From positions 16,951-80,950 of the forward strand of contig NZ_FTNC01000013.1 of assembly GCF_900156285.1 (NCBI RefSeq): DNA of 64,000 nucleotides, in the 5' to 3' direction. Under the pieces are notes generated by a model that did not search any database, had not been told where the DNA came from, and saw only the letters and a program-made list of their open reading frames with translations. This DNA is from Halanaerobium kushneri. Its GTDB lineage: Bacteria; Bacillota; Halanaerobiia; Halanaerobiales; Halanaerobiaceae. Positions 18,101 through 25,891 of this stretch are shown here, one piece after another. Position 1 is the stretch's first letter, and every line of letters starts with the position of its first letter. The position numbers and the translations under genes are program-made.

Positions 18101-18338
18101 CAAGCTCCGGATAAATATCTTTAAGTGAATTGATTATATTTTTCTTTTCCGGGCCCTCAGTAATTATAGCCCGCAAATGGTCCAGAATTCTATTTTTAAT
18201 TTCTGCAGTTGCTTTTTTAGTAAAAGTCATAACAATAATTTCCGAAAAATCTATCCCATTTAAAAGTGCAGCCAGATATTCCAGAGACAGTCTGTACGTT
18301 TTACCTGTCCCGGCACTGGCTTTAATTACTTTTTTCAT
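15141..18338 (-). CDS. addA: AddA-like UvrD/RecB-family helicase-nuclease
   Basis: Probable ATP-dependent helicase/exonuclease subunit for double-strand-break processing. Superfamily 1A motifs: Walker A KASAGTGKTYR at the extreme N-terminus, Ia IVMTFTKKATAEIKNRI, Walker B-like LFIDEFQDTSILQW, III AVGDEKQSIYGWRGG, IV RLECCYRSD, V VSLMTIHQAKGLSLP, VI LYVALSRAEKDL. The C-terminal RecB-type nuclease domain has the catalytic core RIDRLLV...IKIIDYKSG. At ~1066 aa it is shorter than B. subtilis AddA (about 1230). It overlaps the upstream gene by 17 bases. GGAGG upstream fits either the ATG used here or the GTG one codon before it. Confidence 0.85.
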   Translation of the reverse strand: MKKVIKASAGTGKTYRLSLEYLAALLNGIDFSEIIVMTFTKKATAEIKNRILDHLRAIITEGPEKKNIINSLKDIYPELEVEPEKLEIIYRKMILNDEDIKIFTIDAFTNQIFNRGIAPYLSLYNYQIIDDSQNQEIIEELLKIILNNQDYYESMQSFLEANSARNLEPYLKFIRDIVDNAWKFMLLESSDLKLKEKLPQAEISDLFEESYQTLKEVAKLRGEEFSSSYFVKAGLPFFEQYPELNSRTKKKNFLYQKRNYLLNNSYWSGNKLRAQKTADLKEKLEYEYQLFREKLAAEVYNQEVIPAEKEIINFASLVLDIYEQLKFKTGKFTHSDISNYTFKYLKSEKIGLIKVGQASSYLLDLLGGEYKALFIDEFQDTSILQWKILRPLIKKASDFIAVGDEKQSIYGWRGGEKKLFASLEEIIEAETERLECCYRSDQNIIKLLNNFFEQSEVDWEYHPVEANSKDSGLTKVIYGGSSAFYNTDTKTFESLGAEKQREIEDLNSKIKENLPAEIAADIKAKYAADYGQVSVLARTSNELNTIAESLEKEGVPYILENRNSLLAAALPKAVYDFLYFAAYRDFYSLLKFLRSDLVKIDNQILKLILKKQKLLKDYFTSRQKIELKQEFKLLYTNDKQLPENKMNNLIKTFKKIKKLIDGDYQEIINYLYQQTELLGLAADNSLSLKNLYSFFEILNSFSSLKELLNYLAENRESEELKQQKVENKDAVSLMTIHQAKGLSLPAEYYYWNPGRRSGMSSGGINFYLDFDQKYEKLNDYLFIQDQYLAILDWLDYDFKEKAEKKAEMEEINNLYVALSRAEKDLHLYIEAPRKIKPAQDLMWAGSSYDYYEKMLLNAVAGDKLTDLLEQESVGEPLQIEEDNSSGKHKLNPLNKYLKQKKHEPRSEENEEKYAYFKKQSSSLKISAKKLKGLALHYYLENIKYNSEKEKISARRLLKSKYGNLLGEEKIKAVIKKAQIFIADNPDIFSKKYQIFNEYLLKEKDIAEEKHYRIDRLLVDRAEKKIKIIDYKSGSYRNPEQLKKYKQLLTAELNSEWEITVSFVDV

Positions 18339-20937
18339 CACTTAAAACCTCCACTCTGCAAATATCTCTGTAAGGGCAGCGCTGACAGCGAGACTTATAA
18401 ATACGCTTATATTCTCCAGCTGCAAAAAGTTGTTCTGTCAGTTCTTGCAGCTCTGCACCCAATCTATCTTCTCGTTCCCTTTTATTATATGAGTATTCCA
18501 TAGCCTGATCAAAGACATTATAGATTGCCTTTCTACTCTCAGACGGAAGTTTTTCCGGATAATTCTGGCGCAGAAAAAGTGAATAAAAATCAAGCTGTTT
18601 GCTGTCTCCACTGCCTGTTTTAAAGTCAACAATAAAATATTCAGCCTGTTTTAGTAACAGCAGATCTATTCTACCGGAAAGATAAAATTTAGTCTGTTGA
18701 GCTGAAAAATATTTCTGGCGCTGATAGTTCCATTCCGGCCATTCTACCAGAACATCCTGATAATCTTCGGGCAAATATTTATGCAGTAGTTCTGAAAAGT
18801 GGATAAAAGATTTTTCCAGACTTTTAAAAATGATCTTCCGATAATAGTTTAAATAATCCTGATCAATTTTCAAATTATTATCTTCAATTACCTGCTGAAT
18901 AATTTTTTTTCGGCTCTCTGCGGGAATCTCCCTGGGAGCAAGATTCTGCTCTCTGGCATAAATTATCAGCTCACCAAAAATCTCATGGGTTAAAATCCCT
19001 AGTGCCATTAAAGAAAGAGAAGGTTTTATCTCCAGAGAGGTATCAAGTTGAGCCAGCTGCTCCAAATAAAAGCGATGATAGCAGTCTTTTAAATATTTAT
19101 ATTTATAATAGCTAAAATTAAAGCTGCTGCCAAAATCTTCTTTTTCTACTTTTAGATTCTGATTAAAACCAGCTGAGCTATTAACTTTTAAATCTACTTC
19201 AGTCTTATAATTAAATAAATTATTTAAAATTTCTTTTTCACTCAAGCTGTTTACTTTACTATCTTGATAGTTCAGGCCATATTCTAAAGCAAGTTCTTCC
19301 AAAATAACTGCAGGTGAAATATTCTGATCTTCATTCTCTACAGTATAGATAATACTCTGATCAGCATTCAAAATATGTCTTAAAAACTTATATTTTTTTA
19401 AAAGTTGATTTTTGTGCTGTAAAAACAGCTTATTATTTCTAAGTTGTTTTTCACTTAAAAAGTAAAGACCATCATTTTTTTGAGCAAAATTATCCTGAAT
19501 TAAATTATTTACCAACAGCTTTTTGCGCTTAGTTTGAGGAGCTTTTTCCAGATTTAAAAATTCAGCTGCCTCATCATTTTTACTGAGGGAAATAGATTTA
19601 AAACTTAAGTGATTTAAAAATAAGGAAAAAAGTCCAGCTCCCTGATCAGCATAATAATCATTCCAGCTTGAAACTATACCCATTTCTTCGATGCTTTTCA
19701 GCTCCAGCAGGCTGTCATTAAATTTCTCTGCTGTTTCTTTAGCTTCTTTATCAAGAGCAAAATCTGAGATTTCCGTTAGTAACTCACTTAAATCTGAAAT
19801 ATTTTTGATCTTTCTCAATTTCTTAAGAAAATGATAAAGAGGTTTTAAAGCCGGAAGTTCTGACTCAATCAAATCCAAATCGAGATAATAATAGTCATTA
19901 CGCAGAAGGTTTTCTATTTTTTGTAGACTTTCTGTCCCCAATCCAATCCATTCTTTAAATAAACTCTGAGTAGATAAATCATAGAGCTCTTTTAATTCGA
20001 TTAAAATTTGGGAGGAGCTTTTTCCCTGTTGGTAGAGCTGATAGAGGGATTCCAGCAGCCTATAAACTGCAGTTTCACTTAAGCTCTGATAGGAATTAAG
20101 ATTTAAGTGGTCACTTAAAATAGCAGCTGAATCAATTTCTCTACCTGCATCCAACAGCTGAACCTCTTGCCGCGAATTTTCTTTCTCATTTAAGAGAGCT
20201 GCCAGGCCTTTAAGCTTCGAATTCAATTTTTTAATTTCAATAATATTTGTTTTTTCCGGTAAAGTTAGCTTTTCAATTTCTAATTTTTTTTGATTGAAAT
20301 CCGATTTTTTGAGCTGTAGATGAAGCTTAACTTCAAATTTCTGAGCTATCTCCTGCAGTAATTCTTTAAAATAAGGAGTAAAATCCATTATGTTGAATAA
20401 ATTAATCTTTTTAAACTCGCTTAAAAATTGTAAATTTAATTTTTTCTCTTCCCTGAGCAGAAGCTGATCAACAAAGCCAAGTTCCTTTAAGCGTTTTTGA
20501 TATCTTACTTTAATACTTTCCAGTCTTTCTACTCTCTCCTGCTGCCAGTCTGCCAGACCTTTAATCTGGTCTAGATGATAATCCTGCAGCAGTTTAAAAT
20601 AAGCAAAAAAGCGAGATGAAAACTGATAAATATCCTGATAACTATCCAACCGCAGCTTCTTTTTTTCCTCTTTTGTTAAAACAGAATACAAAAGCAGGGG
20701 AAGTTTTTCTTCTTTAAGCAGAATCTGATCACTGCTCAAGATCCGCTCCTTAAATTCTTTTAGACTAAAAAATTGGCTCTGCTGACTGAGAGGCTGAGGC
20801 TGATAATATTTAAGTGCCTCTTTTAAATCATTATAACCGGCAAAGATATAAATTTCTGGCTCTTCCGAAATTATTTCTTTAAATAAGTTTTGATTATAAC
20901 TGTAATATTTAAAGCTTAAATTATTTTTTAATTCCAT
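18322..20937 (-). CDS. addB: AddB-like nuclease subunit with C-terminal Fe-S cysteines
   Basis: Probable partner of AddA, ~871 aa. The C-terminal PD-(D/E)XK nuclease domain has SGRIDLLLL and YFIVDFKTGSGDSKQLDFY. The iron-staple cysteines of AddB are visible: one in YLKDCYHRFYLEQ and three in CQRCPYRDIC near the end. Unlike classical AddB, no Walker A motif can be seen at the N-terminus, and the remainder is strongly diverged and rich in K, E, L and N. I chose the ATG at 20935-20937, ~8 bases after GAGG, over upstream ATG and TTG codons. It is the first gene of the pair. Assignment rests on the nuclease domain, the Fe-S motif and the neighbour. Confidence 0.75.
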   Translation of the reverse strand: MELKNNLSFKYYSYNQNLFKEIISEEPEIYIFAGYNDLKEALKYYQPQPLSQQSQFFSLKEFKERILSSDQILLKEEKLPLLLYSVLTKEEKKKLRLDSYQDIYQFSSRFFAYFKLLQDYHLDQIKGLADWQQERVERLESIKVRYQKRLKELGFVDQLLLREEKKLNLQFLSEFKKINLFNIMDFTPYFKELLQEIAQKFEVKLHLQLKKSDFNQKKLEIEKLTLPEKTNIIEIKKLNSKLKGLAALLNEKENSRQEVQLLDAGREIDSAAILSDHLNLNSYQSLSETAVYRLLESLYQLYQQGKSSSQILIELKELYDLSTQSLFKEWIGLGTESLQKIENLLRNDYYYLDLDLIESELPALKPLYHFLKKLRKIKNISDLSELLTEISDFALDKEAKETAEKFNDSLLELKSIEEMGIVSSWNDYYADQGAGLFSLFLNHLSFKSISLSKNDEAAEFLNLEKAPQTKRKKLLVNNLIQDNFAQKNDGLYFLSEKQLRNNKLFLQHKNQLLKKYKFLRHILNADQSIIYTVENEDQNISPAVILEELALEYGLNYQDSKVNSLSEKEILNNLFNYKTEVDLKVNSSAGFNQNLKVEKEDFGSSFNFSYYKYKYLKDCYHRFYLEQLAQLDTSLEIKPSLSLMALGILTHEIFGELIIYAREQNLAPREIPAESRKKIIQQVIEDNNLKIDQDYLNYYRKIIFKSLEKSFIHFSELLHKYLPEDYQDVLVEWPEWNYQRQKYFSAQQTKFYLSGRIDLLLLKQAEYFIVDFKTGSGDSKQLDFYSLFLRQNYPEKLPSESRKAIYNVFDQAMEYSYNKREREDRLGAELQELTEQLFAAGEYKRIYKSRCQRCPYRDICRVEVLSDEKSN

Positions 20938-21030
20938 AACTTTCATCCTCAATTGAAAATTAATTTTGATCGACTATTATTAGAAAGTTCATCCAGATAA
21001 CAAAACTAAAATAGAGCTAGCTGATAAAAA

Positions 21031-21801
21031 TTAAGTATTTTGTCCAATGATTTCTAAAATAATAATTATGACAGCACCGGCTGCAAATGCTGCCAGTCCC
21101 CCAATATTAAAGCTTGCTGGAAATACAGCTGCTGAAGAGCCCAGAATTAGACCAGTTAAAATAACCATTATTTCTTTCTGATGTTTCTGCAGCAAATAGG
21201 AAAAAAGCCAGGCAAAAACTAATAAACCTGCTGCTACACCCGCCCCAAACACAATTAAAATTAAGAATTCCAGATTATTGATTGCATTTAAAACCGGGTG
21301 ATAAACTCCCATTAAAATTAAAAGAGTCCCTCCACTAATACCTGGCAAAATCATTGCTATACTGCCAAAAAAACCAGCTATAAAGAAAAGCATTAATCCT
21401 TCTGCATTTAAAAAACCAAACTGAATTTCTCGGGCAAAAAGGAGGGCAAAAGCAAAGGCTAAAACCATAACCAGAAGTTTTAAAAAGCTTAAATGCCCAA
21501 TTTTTTTATATGTAGAATGGGCTGAGGTAATTACCAGACCAAAGAGAAAATAATTTACAAACAAAGGTTGGTTTTGATAAAGATCAGTAATCACAGCTGA
21601 GCCAAATAAAACACCCACTGCAGCACCTATTCCAATGACAAAGAGCTTCTTGATTTTAATATCTTTGATTGCATTTATTAAAGTTTCATAAATATTTAAA
21701 ACCAGAGCCAGTGTACCTCCACTCACACCGGGCAGAGTATTGGCCAGTCCAATCGGAATTGACTTGAAAAATAAAGATAAATATGAATTCTTTTTTGACA
21801 A
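21031..21801 (-). CDS. DUF368 membrane protein, PopT-type undecaprenyl-phosphate translocase
   Basis: Polytopic membrane protein, 256 aa with ~8 hydrophobic segments. The two DUF368 signature repeats are GLANTLPGVSGGTLALVL (near residue 17) and MILPGISGGTLLILMGVY (near 150). DUF368 (PopT) proteins have been reported to recycle undecaprenyl phosphate across the membrane for cell-wall synthesis. The start is a TTG with AAAGGAAG upstream. It looks like a single-gene unit between addB and gloA, and the shared hairpin at 21901-21941 isolates it from gloA. The molecular role is taken from family knowledge. Confidence 0.85.
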   Translation of the reverse strand: MSKKNSYLSLFFKSIPIGLANTLPGVSGGTLALVLNIYETLINAIKDIKIKKLFVIGIGAAVGVLFGSAVITDLYQNQPLFVNYFLFGLVITSAHSTYKKIGHLSFLKLLVMVLAFAFALLFAREIQFGFLNAEGLMLFFIAGFFGSIAMILPGISGGTLLILMGVYHPVLNAINNLEFLILIVFGAGVAAGLLVFAWLFSYLLQKHQKEIMVILTGLILGSSAAVFPASFNIGGLAAFAAGAVIIIILEIIGQNT

Positions 21802-21900
21802 ATAAATCTTCCTTTCAATTTTTATTTTTAGATAGCTTTAATTCTTCTCTACTTAATATTATTCAAGATAATCAGTGTTTTTACCTGCCTTTAAAATAAA

Positions 21901-21941
21901 AAAGCTCAACCACTGGCTCTCTGACAGAAGTTGAGCTTTTT
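21901..21941 (-). terminator. Intrinsic terminator after gloA (works on both strands)
   Basis: A 10-bp stem AAAGCTCAAC / GTTGAGCTTT has runs of A and T on its two sides. It ends gloA transcription before the popT-like gene. Confidence 0.8.
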
Positions 21942-21995
21942 TGTAGATTATTATTTTAATTTTATTTCAATACGCTATAAGTAGCTGATACTCTT

Positions 21996-22379
21996 TTATC
22001 TCGCTATAACTTCAGTTCGGTAACCATCTGGGTCTGTAATAAAATAATATCCTGAAGAATCTTCACTTAAACTTTTGAGGTCACCAACTTTATAACCAGC
22101 CTCTTGATGACGCTGATATGATTTTTCTAAATCATCAACAACTACTGCAATATGACTGTAGCCATTGCCAATAGTATAGGGTTCTTCTCGATCATAATTA
22201 TAAGTTAATTCCAACTCAAAACTTTCATTTTGATCTGTTAAATAAACCAGGGTAAATTCAGCTTCCGGAAAATCTTTACGTCTGCTTTCCTTTAGATTTA
22301 GAGCGTCCTGATAAAACTCAATAGATTTCTCTAAATCCATAACCCGAATACATGAATGAACGAAATCATAATTCTGCAT
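21996..22379 (-). CDS. gloA: Lactoylglutathione lyase family protein (glyoxalase I, VOC fold)
   Basis: 127-aa VOC-superfamily protein close to GloA. It begins DFVHSCIRVMDLEKSIEFYQDAL, with the metal His in the first motif. The middle segment reads FTLVYLTDQNESFELELTYNYD, where the Glu aligns with a metal ligand, and the C-terminal half has GNGYSHIAVVVDD and FITDPDGYRTEVIAR. The GloA reaction isomerises the hemithioacetal of methylglyoxal and a thiol. Which thiol this organism uses cannot be told. It is monocistronic and ends at a strong terminator. It may connect functionally with the methylglyoxal synthase domain at 6157-7137. Confidence 0.88.
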   Translation of the reverse strand: MQNYDFVHSCIRVMDLEKSIEFYQDALNLKESRRKDFPEAEFTLVYLTDQNESFELELTYNYDREEPYTIGNGYSHIAVVVDDLEKSYQRHQEAGYKVGDLKSLSEDSSGYYFITDPDGYRTEVIAR

Positions 22380-22451
22380 TTATTATCACTACTCCTTTAA
22401 TAATTTTTATTCTGATTTTAATTATAAAGATTTATCAATTAAATTGCAAAT

Positions 22452-22477
22452 AAAAAGCTCCCTACTTTTCGGGAGCT
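22452..22477 (-). terminator. Terminator of the pyr operon
   Basis: Stem AGCTCCC / GGGAGCT with an 8-base loop, followed by TTTTTATT on the minus strand, about 35 bases after the pyrE stop. Confidence 0.85.
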
Positions 22478-22510
22478 AAAATAATATCTCTTTATCTTTT
22501 TACGAATATT

Positions 22511-23083
22511 TTATTTTTCTTTACTGCCTGGTCGAGTAATAGCAACACCCTGTTTGCAAAGTTTGCACTGACCAGCTTTATATGATTTAATATCGATCGG
22601 AAGCAGGGCCTTAAAATCATAGTTAAAATCAACCTGACCATTACTGCGGTCAACTATGGAACTCAAACCTATTATATCTACATCGAGTCCTTCTAGAACT
22701 GCCAGCACTTCTTTGACAGAACCACCAGTTGTCACAACATCTTCTACAACCAACACCTTTTCCCCAGGTTTTAATTCAAAACCACGCCTGATCTTCATCT
22801 CTCCATTTTTGCGCTCACTAAAAATTGAGCGGACACCGAGTTCTTCTGCTACTGCATAAGATAATACAACCCCTCCCAGTGCCGGTCCAATGACCACATC
22901 AATCTGCTCATCTTCCCATTTTTTTGCAATCTCAGCAGCCAGTGTTGCTGCATGTTCAGGATACTGTAAAACCTTAGCACACTGCATATAAATATCAGCA
23001 TGACGGCCTGAACTCAAAACAAAGTGGCCTTCCTGGATCACATCTGTCTCTACCAATAATTTTCTAATTTCTGCTTTAGTCAT
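22511..23083 (-). CDS. pyrE: Orotate phosphoribosyltransferase
   Basis: Converts orotate and PRPP to OMP. The 190-aa protein has the PRPP motif VLVVEDVVTTGGSVKEVL, the flexible-loop segment FSERKNGEMKIRRGF and the N-terminal GHFVLSSGRHADIYMQ. The C-terminal CKLCKQGVAITRPGS belongs to the longer PyrE type found in many anaerobes and archaea. The ATG has GGAGTGGG upstream. Last gene of the pyr operon. Confidence 0.96.
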   Translation of the reverse strand: MTKAEIRKLLVETDVIQEGHFVLSSGRHADIYMQCAKVLQYPEHAATLAAEIAKKWEDEQIDVVIGPALGGVVLSYAVAEELGVRSIFSERKNGEMKIRRGFELKPGEKVLVVEDVVTTGGSVKEVLAVLEGLDVDIIGLSSIVDRSNGQVDFNYDFKALLPIDIKSYKAGQCKLCKQGVAITRPGSKEK

Positions 23084-23164
23084 TTAACCCACTCCTGATG
23101 ATAAATTTGAAAGAATATAAATTTTAATTAAATTTTCCAGCTAATTAATACCAATTTTTTATAA

Positions 23165-24142
23165 TTAATGGGCTGCCCCAATAATTGAGCTTAAATCTTT
23201 AATCTGATGTTTAAGCATATATTCTTCTACCTCTTTTATTATTCTTGGTCCTGCCGCTGGATCAGTCATATTAATCGTTCCAATTCCAACTGCTGTCGCT
23301 CCAGCAAGCATAAATTCAATTACATCACTGCCATTCTTAACTCCGCCCAGCCCTAAAATGGGAATATCTATTTTTTTAAATGTTTGATAAACCATTTTTA
23401 CTGCTATCGGTCGCACTGCTGGCCCCGAAAGGCCACCAAAAGTATTAGCTAAAAGAGGTTTCTGGGCTTCAATATCAATCTTCATTGCCGAAAGAGTATT
23501 GATCATAGCTACTGCATCAGCTCCTGCTGCTTCGGCAGCCAGAGCAGTAGTTGTAATGTCAGTAATATTTGGAGTCAACTTAACAATAATATAGCCTGAA
23601 TAAATTTCTCTCACTTTTTTAGTTATCTGATAGACTTTCTCTGGCTCAGTCCCAAAAATCATACCTCCACCTTTAATATTAGGGCAGGAAAGATTGACTT
23701 CAATTCCAGCAAGTTCTTCTCTCCCTTCTAATTTCTCGGCCAGAACTTCAAAATCCTGCTCACTGTAACCAGAAATATTTGCCAGAATAGGCAGAGTATA
23801 TTCTTTAGTTTCTGGCAGTACCTCGAGAATAAAATTCTCTACTCCAGGATTTTCTAAACCAATTGAATTAATAATTCCTGCTGATGTTTCAGCTATTCGG
23901 GGAGTTTGGTTTCCAGACTGGGCTTTAACTGTGATCCCTTTAGTTGTAAAAGCACCAAGTTGGTTAATATCATAAAAGTTTGCAAGTTCTTGACCATTAC
24001 CACAAGTTCCCGATGCAGTAATCAAAGGATTTTTTAAATTTAAATTATTTTGCTTGCTTTTTTGTTGTGACTGCATTACTACAGATAAATTTAATTCTGC
24101 TTTAGTTATTTTTTGTTCAAGTTTTGATTGCTTTTCAGGCAC
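23165..24142 (-). CDS. pyrD: Dihydroorotate dehydrogenase B, catalytic subunit
   Basis: FMN enzyme oxidising dihydroorotate; works with PyrK and uses NAD. The 325-aa protein has the class 1B active-site cysteine in VNLSCPNIKGGG, plus SASGTCG-like LITASGTCGNG, NSIGLENPGV and the FMN-phosphate site GLGGVKNGSDVIEFMLAGATAVGIG. The N-terminus carries an unusual extension of about 25 residues rich in K, Q and S before LNLKNPLITASG. The ATG overlaps the pyrK stop by 8 bases, so translation is coupled. An internal ATG at residue 23 could be an alternative start. Confidence 0.95.
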   Translation of the reverse strand: MPEKQSKLEQKITKAELNLSVVMQSQQKSKQNNLNLKNPLITASGTCGNGQELANFYDINQLGAFTTKGITVKAQSGNQTPRIAETSAGIINSIGLENPGVENFILEVLPETKEYTLPILANISGYSEQDFEVLAEKLEGREELAGIEVNLSCPNIKGGGMIFGTEPEKVYQITKKVREIYSGYIIVKLTPNITDITTTALAAEAAGADAVAMINTLSAMKIDIEAQKPLLANTFGGLSGPAVRPIAVKMVYQTFKKIDIPILGLGGVKNGSDVIEFMLAGATAVGIGTINMTDPAAGPRIIKEVEEYMLKHQIKDLSSIIGAAH

Positions 24143-24911
24143 TAAGTACTACCTCCCCCAATCCAAAAACTGGACCTTCCACACAGGCTCTCTTATTTTT
24201 CTGGTCTTCTGCTTTTGTCTCACAACTGCAGGATAAACATACTCCAATTCCACAGCCCATTCTTTTTTCTATAGAAAGCTCACCACCTATATTATTTTTA
24301 AGGCATTCTCGTTCAACAGCAACCAGCATTTTTTCGGGTCCACAGGTGTAGACATAATCCGGAGTGTTTTTTTCCAGATAATTTAACCAGAGAACAAGGG
24401 CTGAACCTTTAATCTCAAGTTTTTCTTCCATTGCAGCCAGATGCAATTCTACTCCCAACCCTTTAAATTTTTCTTCAAAAAATTCTAGTTCGGCTTTATT
24501 TGCTGCTCCCAGATATACTTTTTGATTGCTGCTTTTTAACTCTTTTGATAGATAGTATAAAGGAGCTATGCCCATTCCTCCACCAATTAAGTGTACATTA
24601 CCTTTGTTTTTATTTAGAGAAAATGGACTTCCGAGAGGTCCCAGTAGATCAAGTTCAGTCTCGGCTTCTAATTCAGAAAGTATTTTAGTTCCCTTACCAA
24701 CAACTCGATAGATAAACTCCACCTTTTTTTCGGCTGCATCAAAATCAAAAATACTAAACGGTCTTCTCAAAAGTGGGTCATCACTTCCAGATTGACTGAC
24801 TTTGATATTAAAAAACTGTCCCGGCTCCGGCTTCTGTGGCAGCTGATCATAATTCAGAACAAGCTGAAAAATACCGGGTCCAACCTCTCTATTAGCAATA
24901 ATTTTAAACAT
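24135..24911 (-). CDS. pyrK: Dihydroorotate dehydrogenase electron-transfer subunit PyrK
   Basis: FAD and [2Fe-2S] subunit that passes electrons from PyrD to NAD. The 258-aa protein has the FAD motif LLRRPFSIFDFD, the NAD-binding VHLIGGGMGIAPLYYL and YTCGPEKMLVAVE. The cluster cysteines occur in CGIGVCLSCSC and, after a spacer, RACVEGPVF. GGAGGAG precedes the ATG. It is separated from pyrF by 74 bases that contain a stem-loop. Confidence 0.96.
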   Translation of the reverse strand: MFKIIANREVGPGIFQLVLNYDQLPQKPEPGQFFNIKVSQSGSDDPLLRRPFSIFDFDAAEKKVEFIYRVVGKGTKILSELEAETELDLLGPLGSPFSLNKNKGNVHLIGGGMGIAPLYYLSKELKSSNQKVYLGAANKAELEFFEEKFKGLGVELHLAAMEEKLEIKGSALVLWLNYLEKNTPDYVYTCGPEKMLVAVERECLKNNIGGELSIEKRMGCGIGVCLSCSCETKAEDQKNKRACVEGPVFGLGEVVLSA

Positions 24912-24940
24912 AAACTCCTCCTTTGGAATGCTGATACCAA

Positions 24941-24965
24941 GTATCTAGAAATAATTTCTAGATAC
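24941..24965 (-). other. Stem-loop between pyrF and pyrK
   Basis: A perfect 11-bp inverted repeat (GTATCTAGAAA and complement) with a 3-base loop lies inside the operon, just before the pyrK ribosome binding site. There is no U tract. It may set mRNA processing or relative expression; the function is unknown. Confidence 0.6.
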
Positions 24966-24985
24966 TAAGCACCTACCATTTCTTG

Positions 24986-25891
24986 CTATCTCAAAACCTC
25001 ATTGATTTCTTTTTTCATTTTTTCAGCAGCTGCTCTTGCTGCTTTAGCATAATTATCTGCTCCAAAGTGAGCATATTCTTCTTTACGATAGGCGAAATTA
25101 ATTCCGCGCGAAGAATTAACAACTGCACCTCTACCATAACTATCAAAACCTGCCTTAATATCTGACGCGCCCCCACCCTGAGCACCAAACCCGGGAATTA
25201 AGAAAAATACAGAATCCAGCTGGGCTCTAATTTCTTTCAGCTCTTTCGGATAGGTTGCTCCAACCACTGCTGCCAGATTTGAATAACCACATTCACCAAG
25301 ATAATCACTACCCAGATCCCTCAGAAAATCTCCGACTGCCTGATAAACAGTTCTTCCGTCAGCAAGCTTAAGATCCTGAAGTTCAACTGCCGAAGGATTT
25401 GAAGTTCTTAAAAGAGCAAATGCTCCCCGCTCCTTATTCCGCAAAAATGGAAGAATTCCATCACTACCTAAATAGGGATTGATTGTTATCGAATCTATCT
25501 CTGTCTTTTTATTTTCAAGATAGGCTTCTGCATAGGCACCCGCTGTTGAACCGATATCATTTCTTTTACCATCCAGCAGTACAATCAAGTCTTTAGTTTT
25601 AGCATAGGCCATTGTCTGCCAAAGAGTTTCCATCCCCGGTATTCCAAGTTTTTCGTAAAATGCCATCTGTGGTTTCACTACCGCTGTCATATCAGCCACT
25701 GCATCAATAATATTTTTGTTAAAAGTTAAAACAGCTGCTGCAATTTCTTTCTGATTTGCTTCCAGATCTTCCAGTAATTCAGCTGCCAGTACCTTTTCCG
25801 GCAGCAGATTAAGATGAGGATCCAGTCCGACACAAATTCTGGAATCTTTCTCTTCAATTTTCTGCTGCAGCTGATCAATAAAGTATTTCAT
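24986..25891 (-). CDS. pyrF: Orotidine 5'-phosphate decarboxylase (type 2)
   Basis: Decarboxylates OMP to UMP. The protein is 301 aa, the larger PyrF2 class, with the N-terminal SRICVGLDPHLNLLP, the catalytic Lys/Asp segment VLLDGKRNDIGSTA and the phosphate-binding end FLIPGFGAQGG...VNSSRGI. The ATG at 25889-25891 has GGGGAGG 7 bases upstream and overlaps the pyrC stop by 17 bases. A longer in-frame reading to 25945 has no such site and lies wholly within pyrC, so I rejected it. Confidence 0.95.
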   Translation of the reverse strand: MKYFIDQLQQKIEEKDSRICVGLDPHLNLLPEKVLAAELLEDLEANQKEIAAAVLTFNKNIIDAVADMTAVVKPQMAFYEKLGIPGMETLWQTMAYAKTKDLIVLLDGKRNDIGSTAGAYAEAYLENKKTEIDSITINPYLGSDGILPFLRNKERGAFALLRTSNPSAVELQDLKLADGRTVYQAVGDFLRDLGSDYLGECGYSNLAAVVGATYPKELKEIRAQLDSVFFLIPGFGAQGGGASDIKAGFDSYGRGAVVNSSRGINFAYRKEEYAHFGADNYAKAARAAAEKMKKEINEVLR

